6,801 nucleotides of DNA from CAZJYI01 sp964550025 (lineage in GTDB: Bacteria > Verrucomicrobiota > Kiritimatiellia > UBA8416 > CAYOBW01): contig CAZJYI010000323.1 in NCBI GenBank assembly GCA_964550025.1, positions 1-6,801 on the forward strand, written 5' to 3'. How positions within the stretch are numbered: the stretch's first letter is position 1; each line of letters begins with the position of its first letter. The notes under the pieces were generated by a model. The model was not told where the DNA came from. It searched no databases and saw only the letters and a program-made list of their open reading frames with translations. The position numbers were made by a program, and so were the translations under genes. Positions 1-6,242 of this stretch are shown here, piece by piece.

Positions 1-62
1 TTCACGTGAAACGTGGCGTTCGTGCCCGGCCCTATTGTCTTCGAGGACATCTTCGTGTTTTC

Positions 63-208
63 AGGGGTCGGACCTTAAGTTAGAAGTTAACGCTGTTTGG
101 CTGACACTCATTCAGTCAGCCCCTTGTCTTGTCGTCCGCCACCATGCGGTCCATCTGATCGAGAGATCTTGCCTTGGCTGTTATCTTTTATCTTAAGGTC
201 CGACCCCT
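63..208. mobile_element. Short inverted-repeat-bounded element (MITE-like or transposase remnant)
   Basis: The two ends are inverted copies of each other. The 17-mer aggggtcggaccttaag at 63-79 is repeated exactly on the opposite strand at 192-208, and the similarity runs on to 29 bp with 26 matches (63-91 against 180-208). The 146-bp interior is too short for a transposase. It holds a 7-bp stem-loop (99-105 pairing with 115-121, 9-nt loop). On the minus strand it holds a short open stretch ending ADDKTRG and a stop, which could be the C-terminal tail of a lost gene. No target-site duplication is visible. Termini of this GGGGTCGGACC type recall the palindromes beside REP-associated IS200-like (RAYT) transposases; that link is from memory. 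The element begins eight bases beyond the stop codon that ends the RHS remnant, so its arrival may have truncated that gene. Confidence 0.6.
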
Positions 209-215
209 AGAAGCC

Positions 216-1193
216 TTATGCCGCCGCCAGCGAACCGTCGTCGGCGTCGAGCAGTTCGGTCACGTTCCCGTTGGCGTCGAAGCAGTAGAGGAAGGTCTTC
301 TGGTCGTCGGAGCGGGTCCAGGCGAGGAGGCCGCCGATGCCGCCGGCGCCTTGGAGGGTGCCGGAGAGGTCGAGGCCCCAGGTGTAGTGATTTGTGATTG
401 CGGATTGCGGATTGCGGATTGTCTCCTGAACGAGATTCCACCCGTCGTAGAGATAGGTGTTGGTTTGGGTTGGGGACCAGCCGGCGCTGTAGGTCGAAAC
501 GACCTTCTCGATTCGGCGGCCCATGTAGTCGTAGGTGGTGGCGACCTTCTCGTCGCCTGCCTCGGGCGCGAGCGGCTCGACGCCGATGAGCCGGTTCTCC
601 CCGTTCCAGGAGTAGACTCTAACTCCGTCGTTGGTCAGGTTGCCGTCGAGGTCATACAGCAGGTTTGTCTGCGACGCCCCCGCCACGAGCTGCGTGTACT
701 GGTTGAGCGCGTTGGCCGTGTAGTCGATTCCGGCGCTGTTGTTGGTGTACGTGATACGGTTGCCGATGTTGTCGTAGACGTAGGTGTAGTTGTCGGTTCC
801 CATGTCCGCACCTGTAAGCTCACTGCGGGTATTGTACGAAAACATGTTGGTTTGAACAGAAGGAAACGAAGGCAACGAAGTGTCGAGCCGTTGCGTCCGC
901 CGGCCGAGAGCGTCGTTGGTGTAGGTGAAGGACGAGACGAGAGATGCGTTCCACCGGTTGGTGACGGCTGTGATCAGGTTTCGGTTCTGCTCAAACGACC
1001 GGCCGACGGTGAGACCGCCGGCGCCCGTGGTCCAACCCTGGATGAGATCCGATTGGGGCAGACGGGTGTACGTGACGGTTGTTTCGGGACCGCCGATGGT
1101 GGCGTTGGTCCAACTCAAAGCGTTGAACCTGCCCGTGCCGTCGAAAGCGTACACAGTCGTGTAGTGGTCCGAATCGGTGACCCCTGCGGCTAG
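216..1193 (-). pseudogene. RHS/YD-repeat protein remnant, truncated at both ends
   Basis: This is a fragment of a secreted RHS/YD-repeat wall-associated protein. From the GTG at 1154 it encodes 312 residues with YD-type repeats: YDNIGNR (127-133), YDLDGNL (167-173), WNGENRL (183-189), YDYMGRR (208-214), WGLDLSG (259-265) and DANGNVTELLD near the end. The frame stays open and RHS-like upstream of that GTG (VTDSDHYTTVYAFDGTGRF), with no start codon or ribosome site before it runs into the end of the glycosidase gene, so the 5' part is missing. RHS proteins usually continue for many hundreds of residues N-terminally. At the 3' end the frame stops at SLAAA, before the YEYDPFG and RYYSPELGRW segments that usually close the core. 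An inverted-repeat element follows. Residues 246-254 (IRNPQSAIT) are encoded by a 7-bp tandem repeat. It probably makes no functional product. Confidence 0.75.
389..423. repeat. Heptanucleotide tandem repeat GATTNNN, 5 units, inside RHS frame
   Basis: Five consecutive 7-bp units share the core GATT: GATTTGT, GATTGCG three times, then GATTGTC. On the minus strand the array is read in frame by the RHS remnant as IRNPQSAIT, in the linker between YDGWNLVQE and YTWGLDLSG. The period of seven is not a multiple of three, so the repeat passes through all three frames in a 7-residue cycle, and here it creates no stop codon in the RHS frame. It has the same period as the larger GAACNNN array at 6060-6213 but a different core. 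Confidence 0.8.
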
Positions 1194-1194
1194 G

Positions 1195-4100
1195 CTATAG
1201 CTGCGTCAGGGCCTCCACCGCCTCGGCCACCGCATTGCGGTGCCCTTCCAGTGGGGCGGGATCGGTTGTGAAGTGTGTCATGTCGCTGGTGATCGCCTCG
1301 GGAACTTCGAGAAGCCGTGCGAGCTTTGCCCGCTCGGCGGGCGGCAGGTCCCCGCGTTTTGCACGCAGCAGTTTTTGCAGCATGGCCATGTACTCGTAGT
1401 CCTCGATCCCGTCGCGGAGCATTTCCCAGCGGATGCTGTCCACCGGGCCGTCCATGACCGGGCGCCCCGGCTTTCCGTTGGCGGCGTCTTCCGGCGGGTA
1501 GACGAAGCGTCCGTCACCGTTGCCCCACGGGCGTCGCGTTCCCTTCGGCGTGCTGTAGCCCGATACCCACCCCATGGGATCCTCGTACGGATTCTGTGGA
1601 TGGGCGGGGTCCGGGTAGGCGGCGCTGCTGGTCCAGTAGGTCGTTTCCCAGACGAGGATGCCCTTGATTCCCCGTCGCCACGTCTGCCACAGCCAGACGC
1701 GCAGCTCGGTGGCGGGATGGTCGATGAAGAGCGTGCAGTAGGGCGCCTTCGGCCCCGTGCAGACGTACCACCAGAAGTCTTCGCCGTGTTTCCGCCGCTC
1801 CGCGGCACGGTCGTGGTCGTAGTGGTGCGACACCGGGCACCACACCGTCGGCCCGCCGATCAGCTCGTCCTCGACCTGCTCGGTCAACATGCGCCGGAGT
1901 CGGGGCGCGTACTTCTTCAGCTTGCGGAACCCGTTGTTCACGAACGCGTAGTCCTTCGGGTCCGGCTCGTCGAACCAGTACACGAAGGCCTCCTCCAGCC
2001 AACCCTTCTTCTGCAGGTGGTCCTGGAGCCCCCGAAGGTACGCGCCGAAAGCCGCCTTGTACTCAGGAGTGTTCTCGCCGAATCCGAGCAGCTTTGGCGC
2101 GTAGCGGGCGTGGAACGTACCGCCGCCCAGGCCCTTGATAGGCAGGCGGAAGGTGTTGAAATAGTAACGATTGATGGCGCGTTCCATCGCACCGTCCCAC
2201 GCCGACCAGTCAAACACGGGCCTCAGCCGTTCAGCCGATACCGGTTCGAACGTGCCGCCCGAGACGAGCATCTCCCCGGTTGCGGCGTCCGTCAGGGACA
2301 GGTCATCATACCAGACCGTTCCCGTCGTGGAACCGTCTTCCCGGTACAGTGTTGGCCACAGCGTCAGTCGTAGCGAACGCGCTTGCTTCGGGAACGCGGT
2401 GACGGTCCGCTCAAAGTGCTGCCAGGAGCTGTTGCCCCTGATCCGCATGTCGTTGTTGCGCCCCGACATCCATTTGCCGTGGCCGTCGTAGTGGTTGAAG
2501 GTCACGATAGTCTCGTGCCCCGGCACCGCGGTCTTGTACCAGAAGGATAGCTTCACACCCGAGTCGGGAATATCGACCGGTTTCCCGTAGTGCGCCGAGA
2601 CCTGGGCCTGTGTGTTCGTGTCGCAGAGCCGCAGCGCGCTTTTCCCGGCGTGCCGGGTTTCGCGGTCGCGTTGCCCGCCGTCCCAATCGCTGAGGGCCGG
2701 CCACGAGACCTCAAACGGGTCGAGCGGGGCAGGATCGTAAGGGGAGATGTGATGCCGGCTGTAGTTCTCCCAGTATTTCCGCAGCAACCTGCGGCGCTGC
2801 TCCGGATCCGTGACGCCGTGGTATCTGAAAATGGCGCTGGGGCGTACGCCGAACGCGGTCTGGCACGTCATGATGCGCGGCAGTTCGAAGCCGTAGACGT
2901 GAATGAGGAGTGGCGCGGAAGCGACCGGTTTCCCCGCGGAATGAATGGTGATCGTGCCCAGGTAGTCGCCTTTGCTCGCGCCACGCGGTATGTTGGCGCG
3001 GATCCAGAGCGGCTGGTTCAGGCCGGCTTCAAGGTCCATCGGCGTCCGCAGGGGCGGGAGCGGGTCGGGCCACGCGGCGGCGACACCCGTGCTGTCCGTG
3101 GGTTGCGTGACGGGCACGTAGCCGACGCGCAGGATCTCGATGCAATCCGCGGTGAGCCTGGCGTCACCGTTGCCGGCCAGAGGCGACACGCCGACCGTCA
3201 CGTTCCTCAGAGCGCGGTTGGGGTGCAGGACGAGCTGGGCGGCCTCCGTTTCCCCGCGGGCGGCGCTGATGCGAACGGCCTCACCCTCGGCTTCGGGGAG
3301 TGCGCGGGTACGCGGGATCTTCCAGCCTGAGGACGCATACCATAGCGTCAGCGCGTCGGATGACCCCGCCAACCGTTCGCCGTAGGATGAGTCGTAAAAG
3401 TCGGGGACGCGGATTACGGCCGTGGCGGAGAACGCGTCGCCGAGTGAGAAGGCGACGGTCCAGTCGCCAGTGCCCGGGACCTCATAGGGAAGCCGCACGT
3501 CTGTCTTGCCGGGACTGAGAACGACCTGGTCCCGCCGCGTGGTGGCCTCTTGCTCCTCAACGTTCCCGACGGTAGTGCGTGGTGTGACGATGACGGGTTT
3601 CGCGCCGGCATTGGCAACTTGGAGGAGGATCTCATTCCGCCCGCCGGGCAGGCCGTCCCCCAGGTCCAGGACCGCCACGTCCAATCCCTTCGTCGCCTCG
3701 TCGACACGCAGGAAGCGCGTCTTTCCCGTGTGGTTGGCCGGCTTGCCCGTCACGAAGGCCTGGATGCCGTAGCCGCCGACCTGGAGTGACGCGTTCCGCG
3801 AGGCGTTGTTCCTGGGGCCGGACTTGAGGCGGACCCAAAGCGCTTCCGCGGGAAGAAGGCTTCTTGGAATGCGTTTCGTCAGCGTGCCGAGCTCGCCTTG
3901 CGTCCCGAGCGGGCGCCATTCGTCCCCATCCGTACTGACGCTCAACGTAAGCTGCCCGGCACTGTACCAGGTGACGGATGCGTCGATCTCCGCCGCGGTG
4001 ATGTCGCGGCCGTCGAGCGCGTGGTGGTAGACGACTTCGCTGTCGGCGCCGAAGGTCCAACGGTCGGAGTTGAAGCCGCAGCGGAATGCGGACAGCGGGC

Positions 4101-4695
4101 GGCAGGAGTTGCGGGAGAGGGAACGGAACGGCGCGGCGAAGGTGTAGCGGTTGCCTTTGAGCGTCTCGCCTTCTCCCAGTGTGAGCTCGCCGCATCTTGC
4201 ATGGACGGCCTGAACGGGGTAGACGCGGATATCGTCGAAGCAGACCGTTCCCTTGACGTGCCACTGCCCAAAGCGCAGGCGCGCCTGTGCGGGCGTCAGC
4301 GTGCCGGGTGTGGCGAATACGGAAGAGAAGCGCGTCCACTCGGCCGGCGCCGTACGGATGTCACGGTTGCAGAAGAGCGGTCCGGTGACCGGCGTGCCGC
4401 CGGTCGCGTCCTCGCTCCGGGCCATGAACGCAACCTGGTACAGCGTGCCGGGTTTCAGCGCGAGGGAGTCGGACAGCCAATGGTTGCTGTCCTTGCCGTC
4501 TCCGGTGACGCTGACGAAACGTCGCCCGGCCGCGGCGCCGTCGTCCCGCCATTCGCCTTCGCCGGCCGAGAGGCGCCAGTTCACGGGAGCGTCCGTGCCC
4601 GCTTCAAACGAGGCGTTGGGTACGCTCAGATCCCCGGCCATCGTGACCGCGGCAACGGTGCACCAGATTGTCGTACACATGATGGATGGCTTCAT
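1195..4695 (-). CDS. Secreted multidomain glycosidase, GH123/DUF4091-type catalytic domain with carbohydrate-binding-like modules
   Basis: The 1166-residue product is predicted to be an extracytoplasmic glycoside hydrolase. Residues 1-20 form a signal peptide with likely cleavage after VTMA. Residues 21-160 resemble a CBM4/9-type jelly roll (VPNASFEAG to FDDIRVYP). Residues 165-316 are a second beta-sandwich, 325-430 a CARDB/FN3-like segment, and 440-605 the beta-domain that precedes GH123 barrels. The barrel starts near 612, is interrupted by another jelly-roll-like stretch (about 664-815, ending VWYDDLSL), and resumes to about 1110. WFDEP (907-911) supplies adjacent Asp909-Glu910. In GH123 beta-N-acetylgalactosaminidases such a pair performs substrate-assisted catalysis. 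GalNAc specificity is therefore plausible but unproven. Aromatic-rich segments (FWWYVCTGPKAPYC, WLWQTWRRG) fit the sugar-binding face of this family. The ATG at 4695 is preferred over Met6 because GAGGA lies 8 nt upstream and Lys2 gives a positive n-region. The gene is divergent from the sulfatase. Confidence 0.85.
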   Translation of the reverse strand: MKPSIMCTTIWCTVAAVTMAGDLSVPNASFEAGTDAPVNWRLSAGEGEWRDDGAAAGRRFVSVTGDGKDSNHWLSDSLALKPGTLYQVAFMARSEDATGGTPVTGPLFCNRDIRTAPAEWTRFSSVFATPGTLTPAQARLRFGQWHVKGTVCFDDIRVYPVQAVHARCGELTLGEGETLKGNRYTFAAPFRSLSRNSCRPLSAFRCGFNSDRWTFGADSEVVYHHALDGRDITAAEIDASVTWYSAGQLTLSVSTDGDEWRPLGTQGELGTLTKRIPRSLLPAEALWVRLKSGPRNNASRNASLQVGGYGIQAFVTGKPANHTGKTRFLRVDEATKGLDVAVLDLGDGLPGGRNEILLQVANAGAKPVIVTPRTTVGNVEEQEATTRRDQVVLSPGKTDVRLPYEVPGTGDWTVAFSLGDAFSATAVIRVPDFYDSSYGERLAGSSDALTLWYASSGWKIPRTRALPEAEGEAVRISAARGETEAAQLVLHPNRALRNVTVGVSPLAGNGDARLTADCIEILRVGYVPVTQPTDSTGVAAAWPDPLPPLRTPMDLEAGLNQPLWIRANIPRGASKGDYLGTITIHSAGKPVASAPLLIHVYGFELPRIMTCQTAFGVRPSAIFRYHGVTDPEQRRRLLRKYWENYSRHHISPYDPAPLDPFEVSWPALSDWDGGQRDRETRHAGKSALRLCDTNTQAQVSAHYGKPVDIPDSGVKLSFWYKTAVPGHETIVTFNHYDGHGKWMSGRNNDMRIRGNSSWQHFERTVTAFPKQARSLRLTLWPTLYREDGSTTGTVWYDDLSLTDAATGEMLVSGGTFEPVSAERLRPVFDWSAWDGAMERAINRYYFNTFRLPIKGLGGGTFHARYAPKLLGFGENTPEYKAAFGAYLRGLQDHLQKKGWLEEAFVYWFDEPDPKDYAFVNNGFRKLKKYAPRLRRMLTEQVEDELIGGPTVWCPVSHHYDHDRAAERRKHGEDFWWYVCTGPKAPYCTLFIDHPATELRVWLWQTWRRGIKGILVWETTYWTSSAAYPDPAHPQNPYEDPMGWVSGYSTPKGTRRPWGNGDGRFVYPPEDAANGKPGRPVMDGPVDSIRWEMLRDGIEDYEYMAMLQKLLRAKRGDLPPAERAKLARLLEVPEAITSDMTHFTTDPAPLEGHRNAVAEAVEALTQL

Positions 4696-4703
4696 GATTG
4701 ATA

Positions 4704-4708
4704 TCCTC
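4704..4708 (-). promoter_or_regulatory. Ribosome binding site of the glycosidase gene
   Basis: On the minus strand GAGGA (AGAGGA if extended by one base) sits 8 nt before the ATG at 4695-4693. The spacing is near ideal for that ATG and too long for the in-frame Met six codons in, so it supports the longer start. Confidence 0.6.
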
Positions 4709-4744
4709 TGTCATCTTGATGCGATCTACGGGATGGGAAGGGGC

Positions 4745-4771
4745 ATCCTGTAGACCCGGTTGATCCTGTCC
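4745..4771. repeat. Degenerate 9-bp tandem repeat, 3 units
   Basis: Three consecutive 9-mers, ATCCTGTAG, ACCCGGTTG and ATCCTGTCC, lie about 50 bp upstream of the glycosidase start. The outer two share ATCCTGT and the middle one has drifted. It resembles the ATCCTGTNA-type tandem repeats that I recall as dispersed in many environmental bacterial genomes; that comparison is from memory. With three units and a degraded centre, chance is not excluded. Confidence 0.4.
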
Positions 4772-5115
4772 AATATTCCCGTTTGGCAGCGCCGTGCCCG
4801 CCGGTGGAGGGGCTACACTGCGCTGTGCCTTGTGTGGCCGGCCAGTTGCCGGACGCAGATTGAGTGCCGTCTTTCGCACCCGCGCAACAATGACAAGCCA
4901 GCAGCGGTTTGACAACCTGGATCTCGATTCGTAGTTGTGCACGCGACTCTCCCGCCTCGGTCTTTCCCGCATCCACCCTCGGGGAACGCTGCTGGGCTCC
5001 CGCGTTCGTAGTGCGCTCGTGAGAGCGTCCCCATGGAGAAGAGGGGGGGGAAGCCCCTCGGCCGTAGTGGAAACTGCCGGAGACGTTCAGCCTGGAGTTG
5101 CCGGACGGTCGTGTG

Positions 5116-5142
5116 TTGGCTATAGTCGCGCATTATTACAAT
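5116..5142 (+). promoter_or_regulatory. Possible sigma70-type promoter of the sulfatase gene
   Basis: TTGGCT (5116-5121) and TACAAT (5137-5142) resemble -35 and -10 boxes. The -10 has one mismatch to TATAAT, but the 15-bp spacer is short. The region is a local AT-rich island in GC-rich DNA. Transcription would begin near 5149 and give a leader of about 87 nt before the ATG at 5236. That would also exclude the far upstream ATG at 5098 as the start. Confidence 0.3.
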
Positions 5143-5235
5143 GATCGCGAAGTCAAGCATGTGCGACGGAGTGCCCGCACTGCGGAAGCGACTGGACGCA
5201 GGCGGAAAATGGCAGAACGCCTGGGATCAACAAGC

Positions 5236-5976
5236 ATGACACCACTAGTCAAACGACGGAACTTCCTGAAACTCGTGACGGCTTCGGCGCTGGGCGGTGC
5301 GGTCGGTGCGCGTGCCGCTGAGAGGCGGCAGCAACCGAACTTCCTCTTCATTCTGGCCGATGATGTCACGTACAGCACATTGGGGTGTTACGGCGGCCGG
5401 AACGTGAAGACGCCGAACATCGATCGGCTGGCGCGAGACGGGATCCGCTTTACGCGGGCTTACTGCGCTATGTCCATGTGTGCGCCCTTTCGCGCCGAGC
5501 TCTACACGGGGCTCTACCCGGTGAGAAACGGTGTCGCGTGGAACCACTCGGTTGCCAGGCCGGGGACGAAGAGTGTTTGCCATCTCTTGGGTGAACTGAA
5601 CTACCGCGTGGGTCTGTGCGGAAAGAAACACGCCTCACCGGCGAGCGTGTTCCCGTTCCAGAATGTGAAGGGCCTCCCCGCCGGTCCCCGTGTCCGGGAT
5701 TTCATGACAAGGGACGCAAACCAGCCGTTCTGCCTCTTCGTGTGCTCACACAACGCGCACCCCCCGTGGCGAAGCGGGGATGTGTCACAGTTCGACCAGG
5801 ATGACATTGCGCTGCCGCCTGTCATCCACGACAATCCACCGACCAGGAAGACATTTGCCGGCTACCTTGCGGAGGTCGCGGAGCTGGAACGATGGATGAA
5901 AGAGCAGGGCGATCCGGGGATTGCGATTGACACGGTAGAGGCGCATGCGGCGAACCGCAAGGCCGGCGGCAGGTAG
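5236..5976 (+). CDS. Tat-exported formylglycine-type sulfatase with large internal in-frame deletion
   Basis: The 246-residue product is the beginning and end of a type I sulfatase, an enzyme class that removes sulfate esters from glycans outside the cytoplasm. KRRNFLK (6-12) and the hydrophobic run to ARA form a twin-arginine signal. NFLFILADD (35-43) carries the Asp-Asp metal ligands. CAPFR (82-86), followed by AELYTGLYP, is the CxPxR site whose Cys becomes formylglycine. GKKH (129-132) and SHNAH (161-165) follow. Full-length relatives have about 450-550 residues. Here GYLAEVAELE, typical of the middle, passes straight into LERWMKEQGDPG, typical of the extreme C-terminus, so roughly 200 residues with the second set of metal ligands are missing. 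The enzyme is probably inactive. The ATG at 5236 was chosen because it directly precedes the Tat motif; 5209 is an in-frame alternative, and both have weak ribosome sites. Confidence 0.8.
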   Translation: MTPLVKRRNFLKLVTASALGGAVGARAAERRQQPNFLFILADDVTYSTLGCYGGRNVKTPNIDRLARDGIRFTRAYCAMSMCAPFRAELYTGLYPVRNGVAWNHSVARPGTKSVCHLLGELNYRVGLCGKKHASPASVFPFQNVKGLPAGPRVRDFMTRDANQPFCLFVCSHNAHPPWRSGDVSQFDQDDIALPPVIHDNPPTRKTFAGYLAEVAELERWMKEQGDPGIAIDTVEAHAANRKAGGR

Positions 5977-6059
5977 GAGTATGGGGCGGACCAGACTCAG
6001 TTGCACACCGTCTTTCTGCCTTCGGCCCTTTCACGGGCGCGGGTGGTGGTGCAGGCACT

Positions 6060-6213
6060 GAACAGTGAACGTCGAACATCGAACGCTGAACGTCGAACGC
6101 TGAACGTCGAACGTTGAACATCGAACGTCGAACAGTGAACGTTGAACATCGAACGCTGAACATCGAACGTCGAACAGTGAACGCTGAACATCGAACTGTG
6201 AATGGTGAACACC
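6060..6213. repeat. Heptanucleotide tandem array GAACNNN, 22 units
   Basis: Twenty-two consecutive 7-bp units follow one another without a phase slip. Twenty-one have the exact core GAAC; unit 21 is GAATGGT, and a decayed unit (GAAGGTG) follows at 6214. The variable triplets come from a small set, mainly GTC, ATC, GCT, AGT and GTT. There is higher order too: units 9-13 (6116-6150) and 15-19 (6158-6192) are 34/35 identical, a 42-bp superperiod. Reading frames through it are a by-product; on the minus strand they give a 7-residue cycle such as MFNVRRSAFDVQRS. It fills most of the gap between the sulfatase stop and the SLBB gene, 29 bp before that gene's ATG. It resembles in kind the heptanucleotide STRR sequences of heterocystous cyanobacteria, but has a different core. 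Confidence 0.9.
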
Positions 6214-6233
6214 GAAGGTGGTGTGCTGGCGCT

Positions 6234-6239
6234 AGGAGG
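6234..6239 (+). promoter_or_regulatory. Ribosome binding site of the SLBB-protein gene
   Basis: AGGAGG is a full Shine-Dalgarno match, but only 3 nt separate it from the ATG at 6243, closer than the usual 5-9 nt. It still marks this ATG as the start, because upstream in-frame codons fall within the heptamer array. Confidence 0.6.
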
Positions 6240-6242
6240 AGT

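Larger units (their letters stand above)
4696..5235. other. Divergent intergenic region, 540 bp
   Basis: This non-coding stretch lies between the divergent glycosidase and sulfatase genes and should contain promoters for both. I see no convincing gene in it. It holds a degenerate 9-bp repeat (4745-4771), a 12-bp direct repeat AGTTGCCGGACG at 4844-4855 and 5096-5107, and a 5-bp hairpin closed by a GTGA loop (5014-5027). It also holds a run of eight G (5043-5050) that can pair in a GAGGGG/CCCCTC stem (5041-5046 with 5054-5059). On the minus strand TTGTCA occurs at 4915-4910 and 4896-4891, but no good -10 box follows either copy. Neither hairpin is followed by a T-tract, so neither reads as a terminator. 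Confidence 0.6.

Noticed and set aside
1..50. Short minus-strand open frame MSSKTIGPGTNATFHV running off the window start
   Set aside because: It has only 16 visible codons and no ribosome site, so it cannot be told from chance.
1240..2373. Long plus-strand open frame antisense to the glycosidase
   Set aside because: It is Arg/Val/Pro-rich with no recognisable domain and lies opposite a clearly conserved catalytic region. It is a GC-bias shadow.
4887..4915. Minus-strand TTGTCA boxes as the glycosidase promoter
   Set aside because: The hexamer 17 bp downstream of the first copy is CATTGT, matching TATAAT at only three positions, and the second copy has no candidate -10.
5014..5059. Hairpins (GTGA-loop stem and G-run stem) as terminators
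   Set aside because: Neither has a following T-run and both lie upstream of the sulfatase, not after a gene end.
5098..5235. Upstream ATG at 5098 as the sulfatase start
   Set aside because: It would add 46 unrelated residues before the Tat motif, and the likely promoter lies inside that extension.
6060..6213. Array considered as a CRISPR or an iteron-type origin
   Set aside because: The units are 7 bp with only a 3-bp variable part, so there are no spacers, and no cas genes, Rep gene or AT-rich melting region adjoin it.
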